Shown here: positions 27,780 through 36,500 of the stretch, piece by piece
How positions within the stretch are numbered: position 1 is the first letter of the stretch
How the letters are laid out: each line of letters begins with the position of its first letter
Origin: an uncultured Bacteroidota bacterium
GTDB taxonomy: Bacteria > Bacteroidota > Bacteroidia > Chitinophagales > Chitinophagaceae
Direction: 5' to 3'
Assembly: GCA_903851465.1 (NCBI GenBank)
Contig: CAINOI010000062.1
Location: forward strand, 55,252 to 119,251
Length of the DNA stretch: 64,000 bases
Translations under genes and position numbers: made by a program
Notes under the pieces: model-generated
Told to the model about the DNA's origin: nothing
What the model saw: only the letters and a program-made list of their open reading frames with translations
Database searches by the model: none

Positions 27780-28454
27780 ATGGAGTTAAGCTTAGCTCAG
27801 TTTATAACATTATCAAAAGACGATTCGGTACAAATCATAGATACCAGATTGGATGCTGAATTTTTACAAGGTTATATTCCTGGATCAATCCACATAGCAT
27901 TAGATGAAATAAAAACATTGAATGCCTTAAAAATAATTGAGCAAGATTGCTCCATTGTTTTAGTGTGTGTCCAAGGCACTGAGGAGATCCTGATAAAACG
28001 TTTTGAACTTTTAGGGTATACCCAAGTAAAAGGTTATTTACAAGGCGGTTTTTCAACCTGGTCAGACGCAGGTCAAAAGATAGACTTAATCATACAAGTA
28101 GAAGTGGATGAACTAGCTATGGATATCCCATTCGACGAATACCTTATGGTTTTAGACATTCGTGCCGAAGAAGTGTATGACAAAGCGCATATCAAAGACG
28201 CCATCCATCTTCCATTAATAGAATTTGGCGACCCTGGTGCGATGTCAGAACTAGATGAGCATTTTAATATTTATATTATAGACGATTTAGGCAAACAGTT
28301 ATTGCTTGCAGCCTCAGTTTTGAAAAAACAAGGTATTCATAATATTAGAATTGTACAAGACGGATGGGATGCCGTGGAATTTTTGAAAAACAAATTCACC
28401 ATTGTTGCTTCGCCAAAGAAAGATGCTAATTCAGGAGATTTTTTAGAAAACTAA
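27780..28454 (+). CDS. Tandem rhodanese-domain protein
   Basis: This 224-residue cytoplasmic protein has two rhodanese-like domains. Domain 1 (about 1-95) has VQIIDTRLDAEFLQGYIPGSIHI and a candidate catalytic C63 in LVCVQGTEEI. The loop after it lacks the usual arginine. Domain 2 (about 115-210) has VLDIRAEEVYDKAHIKDAIHL but aspartate where the cysteine should be (IYIIDDLGKQ), so it is probably inactive. Sulfurtransferase activity is plausible only for domain 1. The ATG at 27780 is preferred over a TTG at 27771 that overlaps the ArsR stop. It is cotranscribed with the ArsR gene. Confidence 0.85.
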   Translation: MELSLAQFITLSKDDSVQIIDTRLDAEFLQGYIPGSIHIALDEIKTLNALKIIEQDCSIVLVCVQGTEEILIKRFELLGYTQVKGYLQGGFSTWSDAGQKIDLIIQVEVDELAMDIPFDEYLMVLDIRAEEVYDKAHIKDAIHLPLIEFGDPGAMSELDEHFNIYIIDDLGKQLLLAASVLKKQGIHNIRIVQDGWDAVEFLKNKFTIVASPKKDANSGDFLEN

Positions 28455-28493
28455 TTCTGGAGATTTAAATTTAATTTTGAAGTAGTGCTATGA

Positions 28494-29381
28494 TTATTCC
28501 ACTACTAAATTGCCATAAGTTGCTGCATCATAGGTATATCGCCATCTACGATGACTCCATAAATAATTGGCAGGTGCTTGTTTGATTTTATCCTCTAAAG
28601 TTTTTACAAAAAGCGCAGTCAATTGCCCGTCTTTAAAATAATTAGGTACTGTAGTCATGACTTCATAATGCGAATGATAATAGCCTCGTTTGGTGCTGTA
28701 AAAATGAACAAATACTTGAGCGGTATTATTGAGTTTGGCCCCTTTTTCTGGCCCTTTCACAAATGGAGTCAATTGTCCAAAAAATGGCACCCAAAAAGCA
28801 GATTTAGGGTTGCCTGGATTTTGATCTGCAGCTAGTGCCAATGCATATTTCCCACTCGTTGCATACTGATGGAACTGATTTTTAAAATTGGTAGCGGGAA
28901 TCATGATACTTCCATATCTTTTACGCATATCCAAAATCAATCGATCAAAAAATCGATTACTTAATGGCATATAGACCGCAATAAAAGGATACTTGCCGTA
29001 TTTAGCCGCTCCCCAATTGGCGAATTCCCAATTAAAGAAATGACCAGCCATGATTTGCACATTTTGTCCTGTTGCGTAAATGTCATTGAGCACTTCGACA
29101 TTGGACGAAAATCGCTTTTTAAAATCAGTATCAGACATAGAGATCAATTTAATGGTCTCGAAAAAGGAGTCTGCAAATTTTTGGTAAAATTCTTTTGCAA
29201 TTTGATTGCGTTCTTGGATAGATTTATTTGGAAAAGCAATGGCTAAATTATGCTGTACTACATCCAACCTATATTTTAAAATCTTTCTCAATAAAAAAGC
29301 CACCCCATCACTTAAAATATATACCACAGGCCAAGGAATCAAAGAAATCAAATAAAAAAGGGCGTAAAAAATAGAATACAT
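28494..29381 (-). CDS. LpxL-like lysophospholipid/lipid A acyltransferase
   Basis: This membrane-bound acyltransferase of the LpxL/HtrB family adds secondary acyl chains to lipid A or a related lipid. The 295-residue protein has an N-terminal hydrophobic segment (about 1-30) and the catalytic H114-x4-E119 motif in AGHFFNWEF. Later comes the LAADQNPGNPKSAFWVPFFGQ segment that is conserved in the family. The frame is open from 29414, but the ATG at 29381 gives the normal family start and avoids overlap with ispG. It is the last gene of an operon with ispG, with only 7 bases between them. Confidence 0.87.
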   Translation of the reverse strand: MYSIFYALFYLISLIPWPVVYILSDGVAFLLRKILKYRLDVVQHNLAIAFPNKSIQERNQIAKEFYQKFADSFFETIKLISMSDTDFKKRFSSNVEVLNDIYATGQNVQIMAGHFFNWEFANWGAAKYGKYPFIAVYMPLSNRFFDRLILDMRKRYGSIMIPATNFKNQFHQYATSGKYALALAADQNPGNPKSAFWVPFFGQLTPFVKGPEKGAKLNNTAQVFVHFYSTKRGYYHSHYEVMTTVPNYFKDGQLTALFVKTLEDKIKQAPANYLWSHRRWRYTYDAATYGNLVVE

Positions 29382-29388
29382 AAAATGA

Positions 29389-31398
29389 TTATTTACTTGG
29401 CTCAATCCAAGCATTGTGTTCTTTAAGTAATAAAATTAATTCATCAACTGCCACATTGCTATCAATATTGCGTTTCATCACTTCTTTACCTTTATATAAA
29501 GTAATCTTTCCTACACCACTTCCTACGTAACCAAAATCGGCATCTGCCATTTCTCCAGGTCCATTTACGATACAGCCCATAATGGCTATTTTCAACCCTT
29601 TTAAATGATTGGTGACTGCTCTAATCTTTGCCGTTGTTTCTTGAAGTTCAAACAAAGTCCTTCCACAACTTGGACATGAAATATATTCAGTTTTAGAAAT
29701 TCTAGTTCTAGTGGCTTGTAAAATTCCGAATGCCGTTGTATTTAATAATTGCTCTATACTTGAATTGTTAAAATAATTACGGCCAGATACATTGGACCCA
29801 TTAACACTTGCATCATACGAAGCTTGACTCAATCCCAAACAAATGCCATCTCCAATTCCTTCTAATAACAAAGCGCCGGTTTCTATTGCAAAATGAATCA
29901 AATGTTCGTCTGTCGTTTGCCATTGACTATCTGTGACTAAAATAATAGGTTGACGAATATCTAATTGCATTAATTTGATGGCCATTCTTCTTACTGCTTG
30001 CATGGCATTGTTACATTGACTACTCAAACAAAAAACCACAGTTGGGTCTTTTGCAATCTGTAATAATAATTCATCTGCAATAGGTGAAAGATCACTGTAA
30101 CAATCTATTTGTACAAAATTTAGTTGTGGATGTTTTGCATCCAATGCAATAAAGGAAGCAGCATCTATAATTGGATGGTATTTTTCTTTGTTATTGGCAA
30201 TTGCACAAACAGCAGGAGTTGATACAATACTTAGGGTTCCAGGTAAGTTAAAACCTAAAGGTGTATTGCCAATAAATACATAATCAGCAGCAGCATCCGA
30301 GATTGCCCATTTATCGGTAGCTACATCATAGGTATACCCAATCGCAACTAAGTCTGATGGTTGAATATTAGATAAATGACTTAAATCTGCTATCACTACT
30401 GGCACTTGTTTGCCACCAATATTGCGCACAGCATTTGTAACGCGTCTTGTATATTCAAATGGACTATAAGACAACTGTATTAGCTCAGGTACCATCGCTG
30501 TATTCACTTCTGACAGCTGATTGTATCTTTTAACTAAGTCTAAACATACTGGGATTTCTAGTTCAGGATCTTCTGTTAAACTAACTCTGATGGTATCTCC
30601 AATACCATCTTCTAATAATGTGCCAATACCAATCGCACTCTTAATTCTTCCGTCTTCTCCATCACCGGCCTCAGTTACGCCTAAATGCAATGGATATAAT
30701 TCATGAAACTCTTGATGCATTTGTTGAATCAATAATCGATAGGCTTGCACCATCACTTGAGGATTACTTGATTTCATACTCAAAATAATTTGGTGGTAAT
30801 CCAAGCTTCTTGCAATTCTCAAAAATTCCATCGCACTCTCTACCATCCCAATGGCTGTGTCACCATATCGACTCATGATACGATCGCTTAAAGAACCGTG
30901 GTTGGTCCCAATGCGCATCGCAGTGCCATGTTCTTTACAAATAAGCACCAGCGGCGTGAATCTCTCTCTGATACGTTCAATTTCTTCTACGTATTCAGCA
31001 TCTGTATAATCTATTTGTTCAAATTTCTTTTTGTCTACATAATTGCCTGGATTCACTCTTACCTTTTCTACAATTCTTGCTGCAATTTCTGCAGCATTCG
31101 GTGTAAAATGAATATCCGCAACTAGTGGTGTAGTGTATCCTTTCGCATGAAGGATGGCTTTTATATTCGCTAAGTTTTCTGCTTCTTTTTTATTTGGGGC
31201 GGTTACACGAACCAATTCTGCACCTGCTTCAATACAACGAATAATTTGAGCTACCGTTGCCTCAGTGTCCATTGTATCGGTGGTGGTCATGGTTTGAACA
31301 CGAACAGGATTTCCCCCACCAATAATTAGATTACCCACTTTCACAGGTCTAGTGTGGATGCGCTTATAAGATGTCAATGATTCAGAATAGTATTGCAT
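29389..31398 (-). CDS. ispG: 4-hydroxy-3-methylbut-2-enyl-diphosphate synthase, large type
   Basis: IspG (GcpE) is the [4Fe-4S] enzyme of the penultimate MEP-pathway step to isoprenoid precursors. The N-terminal TIM barrel starts with TRPVKVGNLIIGGGNPVRVQTMTTTDT. The C-terminal Fe-S domain has SCPSCGRTLFELQE (two cysteines) and MGCIVNGPGEM (third cysteine and following Glu). At 669 residues it is the large form with an insert of about 250 residues between the two domains, as in Bacteroidota, Chlamydia and plants, versus about 370 in E. coli. It lies between the class D-like gene (34 bases) and the acyltransferase gene. Confidence 0.95.
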   Translation of the reverse strand: MQYYSESLTSYKRIHTRPVKVGNLIIGGGNPVRVQTMTTTDTMDTEATVAQIIRCIEAGAELVRVTAPNKKEAENLANIKAILHAKGYTTPLVADIHFTPNAAEIAARIVEKVRVNPGNYVDKKKFEQIDYTDAEYVEEIERIRERFTPLVLICKEHGTAMRIGTNHGSLSDRIMSRYGDTAIGMVESAMEFLRIARSLDYHQIILSMKSSNPQVMVQAYRLLIQQMHQEFHELYPLHLGVTEAGDGEDGRIKSAIGIGTLLEDGIGDTIRVSLTEDPELEIPVCLDLVKRYNQLSEVNTAMVPELIQLSYSPFEYTRRVTNAVRNIGGKQVPVVIADLSHLSNIQPSDLVAIGYTYDVATDKWAISDAAADYVFIGNTPLGFNLPGTLSIVSTPAVCAIANNKEKYHPIIDAASFIALDAKHPQLNFVQIDCYSDLSPIADELLLQIAKDPTVVFCLSSQCNNAMQAVRRMAIKLMQLDIRQPIILVTDSQWQTTDEHLIHFAIETGALLLEGIGDGICLGLSQASYDASVNGSNVSGRNYFNNSSIEQLLNTTAFGILQATRTRISKTEYISCPSCGRTLFELQETTAKIRAVTNHLKGLKIAIMGCIVNGPGEMADADFGYVGSGVGKITLYKGKEVMKRNIDSNVAVDELILLLKEHNAWIEPSK

Positions 31399-31432
31399 AA
31401 AGCTTTCTTATAAAAATGAATAGGGTTTGAAT

Positions 31433-32170
31433 TTAGCGAACTCCTTTGAAGAAACCTTCTTTAACCAATATCGCTTTTAATAAATTAACATTTCGGTTAT
31501 TAAGATCCTTGCCATCTGTTGCACTTGTATGCATTACAAAGAAATAAGGATGCAGGTTTTCTTCGATATACCCAAGTACCCAAGTTTGATTACCAAGTGC
31601 AGTATCTGAAGCCACTAAATAACTTAATTGATAATTAGAGTTTTGCTCTTTCAAAATCATTTTTCTAAACAACTCTTGACTGCGTTTTTGAAATGGCAAC
31701 GCTTTAAAATACAATCTTTTGATAAAACCAAGTTGTTCATCTGCAGTGATCAATAAGGATGCATCTTTCCAAAAGCCTTCCATATTCGCACTCACAATCC
31801 CTTTGCCATAATGGATAGAATCAATTTCTTGTAAAATAGTGGTTCTGCCAATTTGTTGCACCAACTGCTCGTAATAAATAGAAGAATCTAGTGATACCCA
31901 AGTATTGGTGTCTGCGTTGAGTTGACCTTTATCAAAACCAATTAAAATAGGTAAGGCAAAAAAAGTATTCAATGGTGCATACGCACTATCCTTATAGGCG
32001 GATAAATTATATACAGTAAATGCTTCGCTACTATTTTCCATCAAAGCAAAACTTCCTTGCATACCTGCACTATCTATCTGTTGACCAATTGTCTTGCTAA
32101 TTTTTACATTATTGGGTGTACAAGCAAATATGCTTACAGTTAGAAGGATGACTACAAAAATCTTTTGCAT
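31433..32170 (-). CDS. Class D beta-lactamase-like lipoprotein lacking catalytic residues
   Basis: This is a 245-residue lipoprotein (lipobox cysteine C17 after VSIFA). The whole mature part aligns by eye with OXA-type class D enzymes: GSFALMENSSEAFTVYN, then APLNTFFALPILIGFDKG, SSIYYEQLVQQIG, FWKDASLLITADEQLGFIKRLY and TWVLGYIEENLHPYFFVM. The S-T-x-K motif reads N68-T-F-F71, so both the nucleophile and the carboxylated lysine are gone. The K-T-G region reads VASD. SxV is retained as S96-S-I98 and YGN as Y121-G-K. It is therefore a probable pseudoenzyme, perhaps a peptidoglycan or beta-lactam sensor (inference). ATG 32170 is preferred over 32212 because it gives a clean lipoprotein signal. 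Confidence 0.75.
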   Translation of the reverse strand: MQKIFVVILLTVSIFACTPNNVKISKTIGQQIDSAGMQGSFALMENSSEAFTVYNLSAYKDSAYAPLNTFFALPILIGFDKGQLNADTNTWVSLDSSIYYEQLVQQIGRTTILQEIDSIHYGKGIVSANMEGFWKDASLLITADEQLGFIKRLYFKALPFQKRSQELFRKMILKEQNSNYQLSYLVASDTALGNQTWVLGYIEENLHPYFFVMHTSATDGKDLNNRNVNLLKAILVKEGFFKGVR

Positions 32171-32198
32171 AATAAAAATTAAAAAGGCTATGAAACAA

Positions 32199-32230
32199 AA
32201 TACACTCCACAAGTAGATGTGAAGTGTATT
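32199..32230 (-). terminator. Hairpin after the FKBP gene
   Basis: Two 12-base arms (32199-32210 and 32219-32230) with one G-T wobble flank an 8-base loop. On the minus strand the second arm is followed by TTTTG. It lies between the FKBP stop and the class D-like start and probably ends the FKBP transcript. An attenuator role for the next operon is possible. Confidence 0.6.
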
Positions 32231-32256
32231 GTATTATAAATGTTGTATTACAAATA

Positions 32257-33009
32257 TTATTGTATACCCAATAACTCCACTTCAAAAATCAAAGTAGATC
32301 CTGGTCCTATAACTGGTCCAGCAGAACGTTCGCCATAAGCCAATTCAGAAGGAATGAATAATTTCCATTTACTTCCAACAGTCATTAACTGTAATGCTTC
32401 CTGCCAACCTTTAATCACACCATTTAATGGGAAACTAATTGGTTCCCCTCTTTGCACTGAACTGTCAAACACTTCACCGCTGATTAAAGTACCATGGTAA
32501 TGACATTTAACGGTGTTTTTTAAAGTAGGCTTAGCGGTATCTGTACCTGCAACTATTACTTCATATTGCAAACCATTGCTTAAACGAACCACACCTGGTC
32601 TTTTTGCGTTTTCTGCTAAAAATGCAGCGCCTGCTGCACGATTGATAGCGATTTTTTCTGTACTCATTTTATCTTGGTAGTTTTTTATACATATGTCTAA
32701 TAAGCTATCTGGAATTAATGCTTTTGCATTGACACCAGCAGCCATCCCTTTGTTGAACATGGCCACATTCAGATCTTGAAGTCCCTGACCTTTCAAACTT
32801 TGTGCGATTCTATACCCTAAAGCATAGGAAGCGCTATCCTTAGTATTCTTAAAAATAGTAGTTGCAGCAGTAGATTTGGATGCTACCGTTTTACTTGTAA
32901 CTACTTTTTTAACTGCAATAGTAGGCTTCACTGGAACTACTTGTTTAGTTTGCGCCCAGCTGGTTACAGTTATAGTAGTTGCTAAGGCTAAAAATATTGT
33001 TTTTTTCAT
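32257..33009 (-). CDS. FKBP-type peptidyl-prolyl cis-trans isomerase, secreted
   Basis: This is a 250-residue periplasmic PPIase. The signal peptide ends in TSWAQ. A Val/Thr/Lys-rich linker follows, then an FKBP_N-type helical dimerisation domain (SASYALGYRIAQSLKGQGL to AINRAAGAAFLAENAKRPG). The C-terminal FKBP domain has VKCHYHGTLISGEVFDSSVQRGEP, WQEALQLMTVGSKWKLFIPSELAYGERSAGPVIGPGSTLIFEVELL. The active-site aromatic and Asp positions look conserved, so it should be active like FkpA/Mip. ATG 33009 is chosen over a TTG 15 bases upstream. A strong -7 element precedes it. Confidence 0.92.
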   Translation of the reverse strand: MKKTIFLALATTITVTSWAQTKQVVPVKPTIAVKKVVTSKTVASKSTAATTIFKNTKDSASYALGYRIAQSLKGQGLQDLNVAMFNKGMAAGVNAKALIPDSLLDICIKNYQDKMSTEKIAINRAAGAAFLAENAKRPGVVRLSNGLQYEVIVAGTDTAKPTLKNTVKCHYHGTLISGEVFDSSVQRGEPISFPLNGVIKGWQEALQLMTVGSKWKLFIPSELAYGERSAGPVIGPGSTLIFEVELLGIQ

Positions 33010-33034
33010 CTTGAGGCTATTCAAATTTAGACCT

Positions 33035-33042
33035 CAAAAATA
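33035..33042 (-). promoter_or_regulatory. -7 element for the FKBP gene
   Basis: The minus strand reads TATTTTTG, matching TAnnTTTG, and ends 25 bases before the ATG at 33009. Confidence 0.55.
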
Positions 33043-33125
33043 CATCAGAATCGCCTTATAATACCAATAAATCCTGAATTTTGTACCTTATTTTACACTA
33101 TTTAACACATAATTCAAAGAAGTCC

Positions 33126-33133
33126 TAACTTTG
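33126..33133 (+). promoter_or_regulatory. -7 element for the YHS lipoprotein gene
   Basis: TAACTTTG matches TAnnTTTG and ends 14 bases before the ATG at 33148. Confidence 0.55.
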
Positions 33134-33147
33134 TAAAAATCTTCATT

Positions 33148-33480
33148 ATGAATAAATCAATCAAAACAAGCGTAAGCTTGATGGCAATTGGTGGTAGTAT
33201 GTTTTTAATGGCTTGTGGTAATAATAGTGCAAGCACAACGGATACCACAACCAGTTCGATGGATAGCACAGTTACTGTTGCTGCAGAAGATTCAGTGACC
33301 AGCTACGATATCAGCTTAGTGGACAACAAAAAAGATCCAACATGTGGCATGCCTGTCACTGCAGGTATCAGCGACACTGCGCATTATGACAATAAGGTAT
33401 TAGGATTTTGCTCAACAGGATGTAAGGAGGAATTCTTGAAAAATCCAAAAGCAAATATTGCAGCGGCAGAAATAAAATAA
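33148..33480 (+). CDS. YHS-domain lipoprotein
   Basis: This is a 110-residue lipoprotein with the lipobox cysteine C23 (LMAC). A Ser/Thr/Asp-rich linker is followed by a YHS-type domain with C66-G-M, then FC88STGC92KEEFLKNP. YHS domains occur in copper and heavy-metal handling proteins, where the Cys/Met/His residues may bind metal. A role in metal binding at the membrane is therefore possible but not shown. There is no metal transporter next to it. It is a single gene with its own promoter and terminator. Confidence 0.82.
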   Translation: MNKSIKTSVSLMAIGGSMFLMACGNNSASTTDTTTSSMDSTVTVAAEDSVTSYDISLVDNKKDPTCGMPVTAGISDTAHYDNKVLGFCSTGCKEEFLKNPKANIAAAEIK

Positions 33481-33496
33481 TGGCTATATCTTCAAA

Positions 33497-33537
33497 AATT
33501 AAAATGCCCCAGATGATTCATTTGGGGCATTTTAATT
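33497..33537. terminator. Bidirectional intrinsic terminator
   Basis: Complementary 17-base arms (33497-33513 and 33521-33537, one G-T wobble) with the core ATGCCCC/GGGGCAT and flanking A and T runs. It lies between the convergent YHS and SNF2 genes. Confidence 0.85.
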
Positions 33538-33551
33538 ATAAAAAGTTCTAG

Positions 33552-36500
33552 TTAACTAAATAAGTAATTGATATCGTCTTTGGTCAAGGACTTCATAAAT
33601 CCATCTTCATCAGAAATCAATTCTTTTGCTAGAGATCTTTTTCGATCCTGTAGTTTTAATATTTTATCTTCCACTGTATCGTTACAGATCATACGATAAG
33701 CAAAGATATTTTTTGTTTGTCCAATACGATGCGTTCTGTCAATGGCTTGTTGCTCTACTGCTGGATTCCACCAAGGATCTACGATGTACACATAGTCAGC
33801 AGCTGTTAAGTTAAGGCCCACACCACCGGCTTTTAATGAGATCAAGAAAACACGACAATTGGGGTCATTTTGAAAACGCTCAATCGCTTTCTCTCTTTCC
33901 TGGATGGTACTACTACCATCAAAATATTCATGATCAATCCCTAGTTTCGTTAAAGCTGCTCTAATCAATCCCAACATACCCAAGAATTGAGAAAAGACCA
34001 AAGCCTTGTGTTCTCCAATATTTTCAGCAATCTCACGTGTTAACTCGTCTAATTTAACCGACTCGTTTGGATAAGACTCATCTTTAATAATGGCTGGACT
34101 ATCACAAATTTGACGCAATTTCATTAACCCTTGTAAGATAGATAATTGTGCTTTTTGAACCCCTTTCTCTTCTACCAGACCCATTAATTTATCTCGGTAA
34201 TCGTTTCTGTATGCTTCGTAAATTTTACGTTGTGCGGCACCCATCTCACAGTACAATACCATTTCCTGCTTTTCTGGCAAATCCTTTGCTACTTGCTCTT
34301 TAGTTCTTCTTAAAATGAATGGGAAGACAAATTTACGTAAATGCTCTTTTTGTTCTTTCTCATCAAATTTGTCAATAGGCATCGAAAAATTATGCTTAAA
34401 ATATTCCACCGAACCTAACATGCCCGGATTCAGGAAATTCATTTGTGCATATATATCAAAAGTGTTGTTCTGCAATGGCGTACCACTCAAACAAAGCTTA
34501 TTGCCAGCATCTAATAAACAAGCGGCTTTAGTAACTTTACTAGTTGGATTTTTAATAGCTTGACTTTCATCCAGAATCACGTAATCAAATTTAACTTCCA
34601 CAAAGTTTTTAATATCACTTCTTAATGTACCATAAGTCGTAATGATCACTTCGACAGATCCGTCAGATAATTTGGCTTTATTTCTTGTACCACCATGGTG
34701 AATCATAAAACTCAAACTTGGTGTAAATTTCTTCAATTCATTTTGCCAGTTAAACAATAAAGTGGTTGGACATACTACCAGGGCCAATAATTTACCTTGC
34801 TTCTCTTTTAAATGTTGCAGGAAAGAAAGTGTTTGAATCGTTTTACCCAATCCCATGTCATCTGCTAAAATCCCACCCCAGCCTACATCGTGTAGGTAAT
34901 TCAACCATTGGAATCCACTGGTTTGGTATGGACGTAAAATTGGATCCAAATGTGCTGGTGGTTGCACATCGGCGATCGTATAATGTTCTCTTATTTTTTC
35001 AAATTTGCCTTCTAACTGGAAAATCAATTCTTCTTCGTCTCTTTGTTGATACAACTCATCTAAAACAGAGAAATGGTATTTGCTTAATTTTAAATTGTCT
35101 GTCTTCCCTTCACCCACTTTAAACAACAAAGCATATTTGTTCAGCCATTGTTCTGGCAATACACCTAAGCTGCCATCTTTTAAAGGCACAAATTGTTGCT
35201 TGTTCATTAACATCGTCTTGATGTCTTGTATACTTACTTTTTGTTCGCCAAATGAGATTTCTACTTTTGCATCAAACCAATCGGTGTTACTACTAATGTA
35301 TAATCGAGTGGTTGGCTTAGCAGTATTGAATTTAAATTGCTTTAACTGCTCAGTTCCAAACAATGGAATTTGTTTTTCCTTTAAGGTATCAATGAATAAA
35401 AAGAACCAATTATTTTTCAATACCTCTGCCCCTTTTAAAGCCAATACATTGCCTTCATTGGGTCTAATGAACCCAGAATGCAACTGCTCTATAAGGCCCA
35501 CCAATTGACGTTCTGCAGCTAAATCACGCTCTAAAATCATGAGCTTGTCGCCAACTTGTTGAATCACAGATGGACCATCTTCCTTTTGTACCACAATATC
35601 TTGGTAGACAAACAAAGGTTCAAAAAATAGATAATCTCCGTTTTCTTTCAATAGAATTTGTAATTGTGGTTTAACCCCTTTCACTTTTTCTTGCGTCACA
35701 TGATCCAATGCAACATGATAATTCTTGGACAAAGGCAATAATGTTGACTGCAAATAATTAGGCCATTCTTTTGCAGATACTTTTTGCTGACCATTCGGTA
35801 AAAATTGTTCTACCCAATGTAGATCTGTTCTATTTTTCCAATAGAAAAACAATTGATCCTGTTGGAATAAATAATAAGACTTCGCATGGTTATCCACTAA
35901 ATCAACTGGACCAGATGGTAATATTACCTGCGCATGAACTGTATAATCTTCCCCTATCTTCTCTACTTTAAAACTTGGTTGAACAGGATAAAAAGCCAAT
36001 TCCGCTTTTACTAAGTTTGCTGTTGTAAAATTTTTATTGTGCCCCAGGAAAAAAGTAAAAGGGTGCTCTAATAAATCACGCCACAATTTTTCCATTTTTG
36101 GATGCAAGTATTCCTGCATTAAATCCTTGGTCTCGTCAGGTAAACTAGCTTCGTCTGCGTGGACGATGGTATCCCAGATACCTTGAAAAGGTGAATTCTT
36201 ATTTAAATACTTAGAAGTCTCTGCAGGTTGTAATTTTCTTACCGATTGTAATAAAGCTTTGTCATCCTCATGCATGTCATATGGCGTAACAAACTTTAAA
36301 ATATCAATTTTCTCTACCTTACTTAAAAATTTTGTTTCTAGTTCATCCGCTTCTCCTCTAACTACATGAAAGGAGACAAAAGGATAAGCATGCGCGTCTT
36401 CTTGAATCACTAAACCATAACGCTGTATCGTTTTTTCTGGCCCTTTTAAAGTGGTGTCGTCCGTATCTGCGCTATCCACTTTTTTGTTAGGTACCGTGAA

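Noticed and set aside
35080..35508. 142-codon frame opposite the SNF2 gene
   Set aside because: Composition is that of a shadow frame (Ser, Cys, Leu, Asn rich) with no recognisable motif.
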